NCBI GenBank assembly: GCA_951213105.1 | Contig: OX578133.1 | Coordinates: forward strand, 145,342,051 to 145,406,050 | DNA length: 64,000 nt | Reading direction: 5' to 3' | Source: Amaurobius ferox | Taxonomy: Eukaryota > Arthropoda > Arachnida > Araneae > Amaurobiidae | In this document: piece after piece, positions 22,931-35,317 of the stretch | Numbering within the stretch: position 1 is the stretch's first letter | Layout of the letters: every line of letters begins with the position of its first letter | The notes under the pieces: generated by a model | Database searches by the model: none | What the model was told of the DNA's origin: nothing | Seen by the model: only the letters and a program-made list of their open reading frames with translations | Translations under genes and position numbers: made by a program

Positions 22931-25250
22931 TTCTTAAGTTGTCTCATTCCTGTTTCATTGCATCCGAAAATAGAAAATTAGCATGATTCTACACTTTTGC
23001 AAAAAATATGGGTGCATAGTTTTCTAACAAAAAATTACTCTATTTTTTATTTTCTGTGATTTATCAAACAATTGCATAAAAATTTAAATTTTAGATTCAG
23101 CTAATGAATTACGTGAAGTTCTTCTATTTCCAGTCGCTATGCAATGGGTCTGGGCATTGCTATAACAAGTTCTTGAGCGAAACAAAAGGACTCAGGGACA
23201 GAGGTTCAAGAAGTGTCCAGGAGGGGAATAAATCCCACTTTAATTTCCTAAAGAAAAAAAAATATCATAAAGAGAGGAGTTTCATAAAAGGATAGTGTTT
23301 ATATGTAACTATTGCTTGAAGATGGGAAGATGACCGAAGTAATGCTTTTTTCCAAGTCTCCAGAAATGAAGGACTAGAGCCCACATAGGCACCTAGTGGG
23401 AGTACACACTTTTTTAATAGTTTATATATATATATTTTTTTTTCAACTTAAAATTTTGCTAAATTATTCTATGTTCAAGAATTGCAAGCTTTTCTCAACA
23501 AAGAGGAACAAAAACAAATTTTTATATAAAAAGTAGGAATTTTAATTCCCACCACTCATAATTAACATCCCCCTCAACATAAGCATAATGCTGAAATATG
23601 CATAGCACAATCATACAGTTCTTTTAAAACAGCAAAAATCCCATTTTATTGGAGTTAGCAATAAATGCGGATTACGGAGCAAAAAAATTTTAAACTTGTA
23701 GCAAGAAAACTTGCATATTGTATTTTACTTTATAGAAATAAAACCTTTTTGTAGCAGTTTGTAGCAAGTATATCAGCATTCTGAAAGTTTCAGGAAAAAA
23801 AATATTAAACACTTTTCATCTGATTAAAACAATATATAAAATTTTGAAATTTTATCAGGCATTTTGGTCCTGAGAGGAATAAATATGAAATTAGTCATAT
23901 TGTCAAAGGCATTGAAGTTGGAAGCAGTAATGCTGCATTTTATTAAGTAAAGCACTGCAATAAAATTAAAATTAAGTAACATAATTATGCACAAATTCTA
24001 ACACAATGGATCATCTCTATCAACAAACATAAGTAAAAGAAAAGGTAAATGGGATAAATAGATGCTGTGTTGTTGTATAATAATTCATGTATAATTACAA
24101 TATCTGTGAAAAAGTGTTTTTAAAAAGTTTAACAAAAGTTAAGCAAAATATGAGTCAAGAAAATGACAATGTTAACTGTACAATACTGAACATTTACAAG
24201 CACATTCAATTAATAAGACTGTCAATGTGTTTGTCCAACCTACTGCTCATTTTTCAAAGTGAAATTCCCATAGTTTTCCAGATTTATCCTGTTGTCTTCA
24301 GCAAAATCAAGATAGTGCACACTGCTTGCTATTTTAACAAAATTTTTGCGAATAATTAATTTTTGAATTACTTGATAAGTACATGAAGGTAGAAAACAAA
24401 ATATTCTCTCTCTCTCTCTAAATGTTTTATATAATTTTTAATGAATACATATACAGCTTCAACTTTTAAATGAAATTTTTTATCTTGCAAAAGACTTTTA
24501 AGCTCAGTTATTAAAATTGTTTTGAAACTTGGCACTGTGCATTTTTTGATTATGAATTTTAGAAAAATGAAAATTTATGTTGTATTTTATTTATATACCA
24601 AATATGATTAAAACCTTTCTAAGATTATAAAGCCTCCAAATAAATATTTTTAATAAAAATATTTTTAATAATAATGTTTAAGTTTTTTTTCTAAATGTAC
24701 ATTTTAGATAAAATATAAGTTTAGAAGTTTTCCCCCAAGTAAAGTGAGTACAAATGTAATTTGATACAATAATTTGTCTTTTCTGTTTCTGGAAAAGTAT
24801 AAAATAGAATATATTTTTAATACATTTATAAATTAGTTGAAACTTGTTTCGAATCATTAATACACACTTCTATACCTGCTACCCTTAAAAGGGGTTAAAA
24901 AAACTGGTTTAATGAGATTTTTTAAGGTGAGAAAAGTAGAAAAGAAAAAAAAATTTCTTCATAACTGTGATTATCAAAGCACAATTTACTTTTCTGTTCA
25001 AGAATAAATAAATGCATAGATATATTAATTGCTTATTAATTTATTACTAGTACTTTATTTGGTGTTTATAGAATTATTCAATAAAATATATACTTTAAAA
25101 TAAGCATTAACATAATAAAACAAATTTACCACTTCAAAATCTGAAATTTTGTAAATCTGAGAAAAATGCCTTTAAATTTACAGCACAGCAAGGGAATGTC
25201 TCATAGCTAAAGAGTTAATTTTTATACTATTTGATAAATTGCACAAAATA
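22931..25250. other. Host intron; dispersed ~690-bp block at 23405-24095
   Basis: 23405-24095 is shared in direct orientation with 35318-36025. Both contain CAACTTAAAATTTTGCTAAA, CATAATTAACATCCCCCTCA, GCTGAAATATGCATARCACA and CTGTGTTGTTGTATAATAAT at matching spacing. 24240-24350 is related to 19870-20010. No coding frame in the shared block is conserved between copies, so it is non-coding. The rest shows nothing identifiable. Confidence 0.7.
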
Positions 25251-25259
25251 TTTCTTAAC

Positions 25260-25950
25260 ACCCGAGAATAAAAACTGAATTGTGCAATCATACTATTTAT
25301 GCTATACTGCCATACTAGTTATTCGAAAATTAAAAAATTAACCTTCATAATCAACCAAAATAGGAAAATAAAATAGTTTAGTCAAGATCATGTGCAATAA
25401 TAGGAGGATGGATATGGATGAAAAAAGATAATTGCGTACTCTTGGCAACGCCCAAGAATAAAAATTGAATTGCACAATCGTACCTTTCATACGAAAATTA
25501 AATGTGATAAGTTAGTTTAGGCAAGCTCATATGCAATAATATGAGGATGGACATGGATGGAAAAGGATAATTGTGCAATCTCGGCAAAGTCCAAAAATAA
25601 AAGCTAAATTGCGCAATCGTACTATTTATGCAAAAATAATTTTTAAATTAACCTTTAGAATTAATCAAAATATGAAAATATTTTGGTGGAAAATTGGTTC
25701 AGCCAAGCTAATGTGCACTAATAAGAGGATGGACATAGAAGGAAAAAGATAATTGTATATTCTTAGCAATGCCCAAGAATAAGAACAGAACTGCGCAATC
25801 ACATAATTTAAGAAAATATTAATTTGTTTAGTAAGATAATTGTTTATTTTAACTCGCACTATAAAAATAAAATAGTTTACAGCTCTGATATGGAAGATGA
25901 AAGTAGATGCAAACTGATAAGGATGCTCAGCAATGAACTGGAAAATGAAT
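25260..25950 (+). repeat. Second array of the ~165-bp unit family
   Basis: About three and a half units carry the motifs GGATGGAnATGGATGGAAAA, GTACTCTTGGCAACGCCC, AATTGCGCAATCGTACTATTTATG and TTAACCTTYATAATYAACCAAAATA. The 3' flank TTAACTCGCACTATAAAAATAAAAT (25854) matches the flank of the first array (TTCTCGCACTATAAAAATCAAGT, 15616). The whole module, not only the repeats, is therefore dispersed. No hAT-type ends were found around this copy. Confidence 0.85.
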
Positions 25951-27454
25951 TGAATGCTACAAGTTTTTCCCCATGAATTCACACATTTTATGAAAATAAT
26001 CAAAAGGGGGTATTAGATCAGTAACAGCGTATTAGATTTGGCGTAGTTTGGCACAATTTGTATCAGGGTATTAAGATTTGACACAGGTACAACATCCCTG
26101 AAAATAAAATAATTCATTTTAGTAAGAAAATTCTTTGATTATCGATCTGTAGCACTAACTTCCTTACTCAATCATATCATCTGTATAACTTATTTCCTCA
26201 TTTTGAGAGACACTATCATTTCCACTCGCACTTGATTCCATAAATTTAAAATTGATTATTATTAATTAAAAAATATTTACATAGGTACATTAGGGTTTTT
26301 ATTATAAATAATAAACCAGTAGTATTTCATACATTAACAGATTTTTATCACAGAAATTTATATACTTCTCTTCTCTCAAATTAAAAAAGAAAAAATTAAA
26401 ACTGTTTATCAAGACCACAACCATGCAAAAGAGTTATTTATTAAATAAAATATGGTTTATGCAAAACAACATATACATTATTAAAACGCAGGGATGAAAA
26501 TAACTAAAGCCAATTTTCGAGCACTTTTGATGAGAACTGTCATTTACAAACACATTTTCTTAGACATAGAACAGTCAAATATTTATTTATAAAATTTATC
26601 TAAAAATTATATAAAATTTATCAAAAATTTATCTAAAAAAATATATTCCAAAACTAAAATAGAAAAGTTGGACTGGAATGAAAATATATGTTTGAAGCAG
26701 TTCATAGTAAAGGATACATACATGTAAATAGGCAGAGTTTGCATCATCATTGTAACTAGAGTGAAGCACAACATCATGCATTAAGAAACAGCATATCTGA
26801 TATTTTTAGGAATTTTGTTTGAAAAGAAATGAAATCTAACTTCATAACAAATGTAAACCCTGTGAAGCATTAAAATTCAGGATTTATAGTTTCAGTTCCC
26901 ACTGAAGATTATGAAATAGGTGCAATGTCAAACTGGGAGAAATACAATGTGTCTATTAGAGAAGGTCTAATATCACTGCAGATTGTTATTAAGTGTCAAT
27001 GAATACTGTAAAGGTACTGCAAAAAAGATTCAACTATTTTTACGAATAGCATTAGATTTCAAAAGCCTGAATCACTATTTATATGACAAAATATGTAAGG
27101 AATTGACCAACAAGACTATGAATCTGTAAATGGATGTGGGAAGCAAAAAGATGGTTCCCAAAAATCTGATTGTTTGTAATAAAGAAATGCCCACACATTG
27201 TTTACTGTCAATTCCAGACACTGTGGGAAATTCATAAAAAACTTCCAAGGTGACATCCTACATGAGATGCCCTATATATTTCAGGGCATAGCAAATAGTA
27301 GAAAGCAGATCAGACTCAGACTTGAAATGGTAGAGCAAAATTAGACTTTTGAACATTTTAACTGTAATTAATGGTATGAGATTTATCCTAAAAACTTACA
27401 ATAAGTGACATACATAGGTAATTCACATAATGAAATTAAACATTATAAGTATGA
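25951..27454. other. Unassigned intronic sequence
   Basis: AT-rich with no recognised gene, terminal repeats or tandem structure. The 27000-27400 part may be decayed hAT B 3' sequence, but no terminal repeat could be seen. Confidence 0.35.
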
Positions 27455-29409
27455 TTAATGAGGTTTATGTAGCTGTAACTTTCCACTGACAATTGTTTGC
27501 AGTTGTAGATCAAGTTTACTAGTGGAAAGTATCAGCAGCAACTTCATATGCTCATCAGTTAATTTGGGTCTGTAAATATTTTTTGTATATTTCATTTTGG
27601 AGAATGTTTTTTCACACAGATAAGTAGTGCCGAAAGCAGAAAAAAAGCCACGAGGAAATTTATGCACCTGATCAAACTGTGTGAGTGGAAGACTCTTATA
27701 AAATTCCAGCTATGATGATTTTACTATTTTTTTAAAAAAACATCGCTACACTGCAAATCAATCATTTCAAATTCTGGGGTTCTGGGGCAAGGGTTTCTAT
27801 ATCGGCATTAAAAGGATTTTGAAAAATCTTGATATCGTTTGCAATTGCATCAAAATCTGAAAAACGAGACTCAAAATTTATTTTTAAAGCACCCAAAGCT
27901 TCAATTCCAAAAATCTACCGGAAATGGAGTGAGTCTCAGTTTGCTAACTGAATGTTTGGCATGTATTAAAATGCGTTCAATTGAGATTGAAACAAAACAA
28001 TTTTTTGTCGAAAAGACATAATATGAGTGTATAAATCAGGCAGAAGTTGGTTTTCTCCTTGTAATTTTAAATTAAGATCATTCATATGTTTAGTTAAATC
28101 TGTATAAAATGATAACTTCCGTAACCACTCATTGTTTTGCAACTCAGCCAGAGGACAATTCCTTTCATTCAAGAAAATTTCGATTATTGCTCGGAGCTCA
28201 AAAAATCACGTTAGAACTTTTCCGCAGCTAAGCCAGCGTACTGCAGTATAATGATAAGTAATTTTCTCCAATCTCTTCAATAAACTCACAAAATCGACAA
28301 TGATTGAGCATATGTGATCTGATATAATTAACAGCTGACATGACTGGCTTTAAAACTGACATATCCAAGCATTTTCCGCCCAAAGACTGTTGATGAATGA
28401 TGCAAAGTACGATTAATGGTTTTGAACCACCGTCATTTTCTACGGCCTTTGATACGAGATCAACAACACCATTATTTTTTCACACATGTTTTTGCCACCA
28501 TCAGTAGTGATACACTTCAAATTTTTCCATTGAAGATTGTTTTTCTGAACAGCATTTTCAACTCCTTTAAAAATATCTTCTCCAGTGGTCGTGCCGTGAA
28601 TGCTATGAACGTCAAGAAGCTCTTCATAAACTTCATAATTTTTATCTATCCCTCTAATAAAAAGTAACACCTGAGCAGTATCTGAAACATCTGTTGACTC
28701 ATCCAGGGCCAAAGAGAACTATTCTAAGTGTCGATTTTTGTCAGACAATTGAGTTAATATATTTTCTGCAATATCATCTACTCTTCGAGCCACAGTGTTT
28801 GCTGACAAACTGATGCTTTTAAATAAATTAACTTTTTCTGGACACATTTCTTCTGCTGCTGCAATCATACAATCCTTAATTAATTTGTCTTCAGTAAATG
28901 GTTTCCCATGCTTTACTATTACACAGTGTTTGCTGACAAACTGATGTTTTTAAATAAATTAGCTTTTTCTGGACACATTTCTTTGATGCTGCAATCATAC
29001 AATCCTTAATTAATTCGTCTTCCGTAAATGGTTTCCCATTCTTTACTATTGATTGAGCCATGCGGAAACTAGCACGAGTTGCTGCTTCTTGTTCAGCATT
29101 TACTTTCTTAAACAACAATTGCTGAGATTTCAACCTGCGTTTCAAAGATTCATATTTTTCTAACCGTAGGCTTTCTGTAAATTTGGAGTAATTCTGAGAA
29201 TGTTTAGTCTCATAATGACGTTTTATATTGTATTCTTTGAGAACTGATATTGTTTCATTGCAAATTATACACATTACCGTATTACTTGACTCAATCACGA
29301 AACATTGGTATCCCCATTGCTCTTTAAATGTTCTGCACTCATTATCTATCTTTCGTTTCTTTTCCATATTTATACAAATCCACACAAAAGGGGTGTAACT
29401 TCGAATCAA
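27455..29409 (-). pseudogene. hAT B transposase relic (BED finger, GTF2IRD2/ZBED-like)
   Basis: From the N terminus (about 29352) it reads a BED-type zinc finger (CIIC ... RHYETKH) and a helical region RLEKYESLKRRLKSQQ. A catalytic RNase H-like part follows, with SMALDESTDVSDTAQV-type sequence (about 28710) and CITTDGGKNM (about 28530). Further segments lie at 27966-28172, and the hATC dimerisation motif FGTTYLCEKTFSKMKYTK at about 27620. The frame is broken repeatedly, and a 131-bp segment is tandemly duplicated at 28791-29052. Intact relatives are about 600 residues. Proteins with this architecture include vertebrate GTF2IRD2 and EPM2AIP1-like genes, themselves derived from hAT elements. 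Decay here argues against domestication. Confidence 0.85.
28791..29052 (-). repeat. 131-bp tandem duplication within hAT B coding
   Basis: CACAGTGTTTGCTGACAAAC starts at 28791 and at 28922. Both units run through ACAATCCTTAATTAATT and AATGGTTTCCCAT to CTTTACTATT. They differ at about eight positions including a short deletion, so the duplication is not very recent. It shifts the reading frame of the transposase. Confidence 0.9.
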
Positions 29410-30047
29410 AATAATGCCAATTAATACTGTTAAGAGCAGGGGTTCTTAGTAAACAAAACGCACTGGATTTATCTTTAAGACACTTTTAATTAAATTAAAC
29501 ACTCACAATTAAACACGCTGTATTTTCACTAAGAAACTATAGTCACAAAACACACTAGCCGCACTATATTTTACTTTTCAGATCACACTTGTTGCTCCAA
29601 ATTCAAACTTTGGAACTGTCCAACTCTCTTCCAGACAAGTGATCATGATGGCGTTGCATACTTCATCTAACCAAGCATAATTGACGCTGTTGCGTAATTC
29701 CGCCGCTCCCCACAAGATGATGCTGTACTACTGTAGCTTTGCCACATCCTGCACTTAACTTCTCTACTCTCCGCAAAATGTCACTACTATACATTTAGCA
29801 TGGTCGTAAGTAGTCCTAACAATAAGTATTGGACAGCGCGCACACCAACCGAAATTGCTAATGGAGCGGAGTCCATCCCCACGCCCTGCGCCATATATAT
29901 CTCACTCGCTGGCTAGTCCCGAAACGAAAATTTGCGCATAATTCAAAACTACAGAATGTTGGTATGATGAGCTAGCTAGGTTTTCGCTCTTGGGTCTTAG
30001 TGGAGGAGCCAGTGTGGCCCTTAAGCTAAAAAGTTTGGAGACCCCTG
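29410..30047 (-). mobile_element. hAT B 5' region and terminal repeat
   Basis: The sequence ends at 30047 with the complement of CAGGGGTCTCCAAACTTTTT, a well-known hAT terminal form, directly upstream of the transposase relic. A minus-strand TATATATGG at about 29895 could be its promoter. A related CAGGGGTTCTTAGT at 29441 faces the same way as a left end, so a short separate element from 29441 to 30047 cannot be excluded. No matching 8-bp duplication was found for it. Confidence 0.6.
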
Positions 30048-30058
30048 CTCTAAAGTGT

Positions 30059-30117
30059 TGAAGACTTAGACCGTCCGACTCATCCAAGGACATAGAGCAA
30101 CCATTTGGATGGCCGGA
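30059..30117 (-). mobile_element. 59-bp mini-retroposon, copy B
   Basis: It is flanked by TGCTCTAAAGTGT at 30046-30058 and 30118-30130 (13 of 13 identical). Core motifs are AGACCGTCCGACTCATCC and CCATTTGGATGGCC. The terminal stem is CCGTCC (30071-30076) with GGATGG (30107-30112), including one G-T pair. The target site includes the last 2 bp of the hAT B end. Confidence 0.85.
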
Positions 30118-30130
30118 TGCTCTAAAGTGT

Positions 30131-30320
30131 GTAAGAAGTCGCATCACATCTTAAAATATTAAATAAACCTACTTAGAAAAGCAATATCAGAGGAGTTATC
30201 TTTTTCAGCATCCAAAAATCCTGCAGATTTGAGAAATCCATATCCATACACACTATTATATGGACGGCCACTCAAATAGCGGCTGTAAACTCTAGGGTCA
30301 TTCGAGTGATCTAGGTGCTC
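30131..30320 (-). other. Coding-like stretch of unknown nature
   Basis: The minus strand is open across this stretch, with content unlike AT-driven noise (SRYLSGRPYNSVYGYGF, then FLDAEKDNSSDIAFLS). It lies in the host intron between exons 31138-31265 and 20996-21063. A weak donor, AG|GTTTAT, exists at about 30176, but the stretch is interrupted upstream by the SINE and lacks a clear acceptor. It may be an alternative exon, a TE fragment or chance. I do not recognise it. Confidence 0.25.
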
Positions 30321-30333
30321 GACACTATTATGT

Positions 30334-30625
30334 TGTTGCTGTTGTTGAGACCCAGACCGTCTAACCAACCAGAAAGCTGTAAGGTAACTATTTGGATGAC
30401 CAGGAAATGCCACCCAATTTAGACCGGAACGCATTGGGGGGAGGCATCCACAAGGACAGCACCCTCCTTCCCCTACCACCAACCTCTCGGAAGGCCTTAC
30501 GGAACCACATGTTTAATGTGTTCGTACTCTGCGTGAACACGGCGGCAGTTTTGGCAGTGGCAGGAATCAAACCCGGGCCTACCAAATGCAATTCCTGCAT
30601 GCTAACCACTGGGCTACTGTGCCCC
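30334..30625 (-). mobile_element. tRNA-derived SINE, copy 2
   Basis: On the minus strand the head reads GTAGCCCAGTGGTTAGCATG (A box) and GGGTTTGATTCCTGCC (B box). The 3' end reads GGTCTGGGTCTCAACAACAG, with a CAA/CAG-rich tail. A perfect 14-bp duplication, CGACACTATTATGT, lies at 30320-30333 and 30626-30639. It is full length relative to the copy at 5248, with the extra 3' module that the mini-retroposons share. Confidence 0.95.
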
Positions 30626-31137
30626 CGACACTATTATGTGGAGAAGTGCTTACTAATGGGGCTTTAAACATACTCTTTCAATGCAAATCCCCTGTTATCT
30701 AAAGTACTACATTCAGAACAAAAACAGGACACCTGTGAAGCAAAGGTGTCCCAAATATATTATACAGGAGTTGAAAATTTGCATAGGTGTGTATCAGCCG
30801 ATTTAGTACACATGTACCATAATTCAATAACTAGTATTCAGATATTTTTTTTTCATTTTTCATTTGTTACTTTCATTTTGGACAACCAAGAAATACAATA
30901 ATAGTATTATTATATAACTTTTAGCACTATGTTTAGCATCAAGATTTTTTAAAACATTATTCAGCAATAAAACAATATGGCAATTGTGTTGAATGGAGTT
31001 GGTTGTATATTCAATCTCAAGGTACAAATCTTGCCCAGACCTGTCACGTAATCCCACATATCATAAATCAACTAGTACTTTACATATAATAAACATAATA
31101 TTTAACTAATTCAAATATTATTAAAGTAAATTAAAAC

Positions 31138-31265
31138 CTTTAGACAAGCAGTTGGGACATTTCCATTCTTTTTGCTGCTTTTCTAATTTTCGACCTTGTT
31201 GTCTTGTAATGCCAACACATGATCCATGAAACCAATCTTCACAAATATCACACTGAATCATAAAT
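31138..31265 (-). CDS. Host gene exon: second half of PHD finger (DIDO1/PHF3-like)
   Basis: A 128-bp exon lies between acceptor TTTTTCTTATAG and a G|GTTTTA donor (GT at 31136-31137). It completes the Arg codon from the 40655-40820 exon and encodes FMIQCDICEDWFHGSCVGIT, then a basic helix and EWKCPNC. These supply six of the eight zinc ligands of a C4HC3 PHD finger: Cys, Cys, His, Cys, Cys, Cys. In DIDO1 and PHF3 relatives this finger reads the N-terminal tail of histone H3, in DIDO1 with Lys4 trimethylated. The exon ends in phase 1, matched by the next exon at 21063. The sequence resembles DIDO1/PHF3 fingers more than BPTF or CXXC1 ones, but this is judged by eye. Confidence 0.92.
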
Positions 31266-31540
31266 CTATAAGAAAAATACTTATTGAAACACAAAAGTAT
31301 ATGATAATTTTTTTTTCAAATATGATCTGAACAGTCAAAGTTCTTAAGAATATAGGTATTTATTTTTTAAAAAAATTCTAATTTAATTCTTGTTAAAATA
31401 TATCAAAAAGAAAACACAATATTGGAATAACATTATGAATAAAATGTTTAAAACAGGATAATGTTTGTAATATTTAATGGACCATTATCAAAATCCAAGG
31501 TTTGAAAAAATAATGACAGACCAGCAGTTTTTATATACTT

Positions 31541-32290
31541 GGAAATTACTAGGGGGCTCTGCCCCCAGCTCCCTACACTTCACCAATCCCCTTCAGGAGG
31601 CTTCACCTCCTACTCGCTGCCTCCTACTCGCAAAACTCGCTTCATACCTTCCTCTCCTAAAAATTTTACTTTCAAAAATTTCTTTTCTATACCTATTTTC
31701 TGTAGGAGGTAAAAGCAGTGCTTTTTCTTAGCCCAAGGAATCCAAAAACTGAATTCATTGATCCTGAGCTATTTCATGCCAAACTAAAGTTTAAATTGAT
31801 AAATGGTTTATTTCATCGTATTACCCTATTATTTTTCTATAAATGTACCAAATTTCATATTTTTGTATGCTATAGTTTTTGCAGTACGAGACAGAGAAAT
31901 CGCTAGACATGCCGATACGAAAAAAAAATTTCACTCAGAAGTGCATAAAAAGTAAAATATCTCAAAAACTATATAAAAATTAAAAAAAGGGGCTCCATTC
32001 TGCAAAATTTCGCCCATATAGGTACCTACCTGCAAAAACTTGTGGTCTTGCTATTGTTAATTTATCCAGGACACGAACTCACAGCTCAAATATTTTGTTT
32101 CTGACTTTGACATTAAATATTTCTTAAACTACAATATATATCAAAAATGGTTTATTTCAGCATATTCCCCAAAGCTTTTTCCGCAAGTGTACCAAATTTC
32201 ATATTTTTGTATGCAATAGTTTTTGCGGTAAGAAGCTAAGAATCTCAAGAAACAAGAAATTTCTCAAACAGTGGCAAAGGCTTTTTTTTA
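31541..32290 (+). repeat. Repeat with CTAGGGGGCTCTGCCCCC start and two ~375-bp units
   Basis: CTAGGGGGCTCTGCCCCC at 31549 is a self-complementary GC-rich island in AT-rich sequence. Downstream, GTACCAAATTTCATATTTTTGTATGC occurs at about 31848 and 32189 with similar surroundings (AATGGTTTATTTCA before, ATAGTTTTTGCRGTA after). This marks two related tandem units of an unidentified element. Confidence 0.6.
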
Positions 32291-32299
32291 ATATAGAGA

Positions 32300-34430
32300 G
32301 ACTGATGGAGTGTCACTTTGCAGAAAAATCAAAATCTATTTTCCATTTTTAACACAAATTATGTTAATTACATATACAAAGTATTCACTTATAATTATTT
32401 TTCTAATATTTTTTACATGATGGTAAGTAGATAGATACTTGAATACTATAAAGCAACATGTGATGGCTTGTGATGATCTTATGTAATGTTACATAAAACA
32501 TATCACTTTTAATCTTGCATTTTCATTCTGCTTAAGTAATATGGTTCAGAAATTAAATTAGTAGAATGTCTATATTAAAATTTACAAAAAATTTAAAGAA
32601 AAATGTCTCGAGTAATCTGAGGAATATGGCAAACTGAAATAGATATCAATCTTCTTAACACTAACCTTTTGCAACATCATGTAATAACTCTTTCTGTACT
32701 GTAAGTGTCACATGAATTACAAAAGAGAAATACTTGCTACAAATTTGCCAACAATGCCTGAAATTAACATTATAATAGTGAATCCTTATTAGAAGAAATA
32801 GTGTACTTTAAAGATGTAGTATTTTATAATGTACATCAGTTGAATAGAAAACACTGATGGTGTTTAAATTCTACACGAATATTTAAAGTAAAAAAACCAA
32901 TTATCACTCTATATATAACAGGTAAAATACTAATTAAAAAAAAAAAATTATTATTCATAAGTTGTATAAATTTGTATATAATAGGAGACTGAGAAAACTG
33001 CAAAAAAGAGGAAACTATGCACGAAGTAAAATTTGTGACATAATAAAATTATTATACAGTACAACCTTGAAAATGTGGACGTTTTCAACTTTTCCTAGGT
33101 TTTCACTTCTTAAACTATCGGACAGGAAAAGTCGCAGATTTAAAACAAAAGGATAAGATTATTTATATTGAATTATATTTTATAAACAAATATTGTATTT
33201 TCGGTGTATAAGTAGAGTTTTTGAAGCTCAAAAATTAGGCTTAAGTTTAGTAGCTGACTTATATACCGGATATAAAAATAGATTCCTGTAAATTAGCTTG
33301 TGGATAGAGCATGAATCATGTTATATATGTCAATCTATGCCCCCTTATGTGAGTGATGATTCCCGAATTATTTTCTGCAAAATATACATAGATTTTTAAA
33401 TACAGAAAAAGAAGACATTTTTTAAAAATAATATAACATTTAATGTTAAACACTTTAAAACACTATCATAATATCTTATCACAGCATGTTAAATTTCATC
33501 TAAAAATCCTGAGAATTTTTATTTGTTACAAATGTAAATATTCATGGAAATTTATTTCGTTCACTTCATTATAGTAAGGATCCCATTCTTCAATGGATTC
33601 TGTTTCATCTCCAACATTTTCCTCCCCAATATCTGATGAGTTTTTTGCTATTATCGAACCTCCTTGCAACAGCACAGCTGTTACTAGTAAAAGTAATAGC
33701 TTTCAGCTTGAAATCGATTATACTTTGCTCTTTTTATTTAAAAAGCCATATTTACCATAAAAAACAAATAACTAAATTAGATTGAATTACAAAGAACAAG
33801 GTCATTAATGCACTGACCTCTCAAAGGGGTCAGCTGTGTTTATGAGCCAAAAACATTCCTTTCTTTCTTCACATCCCCTGCCCAACCACCTCACTGTGCC
33901 ACTGCTAAATAATGACTCATCATAGTTTAGAAAAATCACTAGCCCAATACAAGTTGAAATCAACAGCCTCACAATATTCGCACCCCGAAGATTTTGAATT
34001 TTTGAATAATTCAATTTTTGCAGTAGGACTTTTTAAACTGTTTACTTATGGCCCAATTTTCAATATCTAACTCATTTCTCGTTAATTTCACCAATAGAAT
34101 GCTTTAGAGTGCGCAACCCCAAAAATACAAAATATTGCAACACAATAATTTTGTTCCTATTTTCCATTATATGACCCATATTATCACCAAAATTTAAGTT
34201 TATATTGCTCGTCTAAGTGCATTTTCCAAACACTCCATATTTTGAAAATTTTGGTGTGGATCATTGTCTCCTTCAAATTTATACTTTAGAAAAAATTATT
34301 TTCTGCCATGTGTCTTATCAAATTACTCATCTATGTGTCAGATTTTATGTTTCTACCTCACGTAATAGAAGGGCTTTTTCATTTATTCTGTAAATCAAAT
34401 ATTATGATGTATGGTACCCCTAAAGAACAA
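32300..34430. other. Unassigned host intron
   Basis: No gene, paired terminal repeats or tandem structure recognised. Short frames such as 33805-34014 on the minus strand have no recognisable domain. Confidence 0.4.
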
Positions 34431-34443
34431 ATTTTGAAAATGT

Positions 34444-34502
34444 CGAAAACCCAGACCACTCGACTCACCCTGAGGCATGAGCAGCAGCTTGAGTGATCAG
34501 AA
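34444..34502 (-). mobile_element. 59-bp mini-retroposon, copy C
   Basis: The same length and core as the other copies: ACCCAGACCACTCGACTCACC, ending GCTTGAGTGATC. Candidate target duplication ATTTTGAAAATGT (34431-34443) and ATATTGGAAATGT (34503-34515), 11 of 13 identical, so it is older. The terminal stem is CACTC (34457-34461) with GAGTG (34491-34495). Confidence 0.65.
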
Positions 34503-34848
34503 ATATTGGAAATGTGAAATTATACACCTTCTTCTATATAAATGATTTACCCTTGAACTAAATTTCTAGTCTCTATCTCATTGCAAATTATGTTTTCTGC
34601 CATTTCGTGTTTTAGAAGTTTTGTTTTTGAGGACCCTTTCCCGCCTTCTACTGAACATTTTCATAAATTTGATTTTTCCTGGAAGGTTAATCATACGATT
34701 GACCTGTGTATCAAATTTAATGTCTCTATCTATCTCATTTATTTCTCAAATCGAACATTTTGGTGTTCAAATAGCAGAATGTCATGAAATGAAAGGAAGA
34801 AATAATTTTGTTTCAAACAGATGATTTGGAAATTGAGTAGTGTTATCT

Positions 34849-35124
34849 TCTTCTTCAATCCAGACCGTCCAACCTACCAGAAAGGTATAAGGTATCTGTT
34901 TGGATGTCCGGGACCAATTTAGACTGGAACCCAGTAGGTGAAGCATCCACAGGGACCGTACCCTTCTTCCCCTACCACCAACCTCTCGGAAGGGCTTACG
35001 GACCCACATGTTTAATGTGATCGTACTCTGCATGAACATGGCGGCAGTTTTGGCAGTGGCAGAAAGCGAACCCGGGCCGACCAAGTGCAATTCCCAAGAG
35101 CTAACCACTGGGCTGTCGGGCTCC
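34849..35124 (-). mobile_element. tRNA-derived SINE, copy 3
   Basis: A 15-bp perfect duplication TGAGTAGTGTTATCT flanks it (34834-34848 and 35125-35139). Minus-strand A-box region GCCCAGTGGTTAGCTCTTGG and B-box region GGGTTCGCTTTCTGCC are present but less well kept. The 3' end is GGTCTGGATTGAAGAAGA. Confidence 0.93.
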
Positions 35125-35317
35125 TGAGTAGTGTTATCTGTAAATAGACCTAAAAATAGGCATTCACCACTCACCAGAGATCGATTAAACAATGCAATTT
35201 GGCAATTAAATAAAACAACTACACCCTCACACTCCCTATAATAAAAATGAAGAAATAGAATGAGCAGAAATTAGATAATTGTTAAACAAATACATTCCTA
35301 CTTCAAAAGATAAACAC

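Noticed and set aside
29441..30047. Separate short hAT MITE
   Set aside because: The two CAGGGG ends are compatible, but the flanks (GTTAAGAG and CTCTAAAG) are not a direct duplication; left as an alternative within the hAT B entry.
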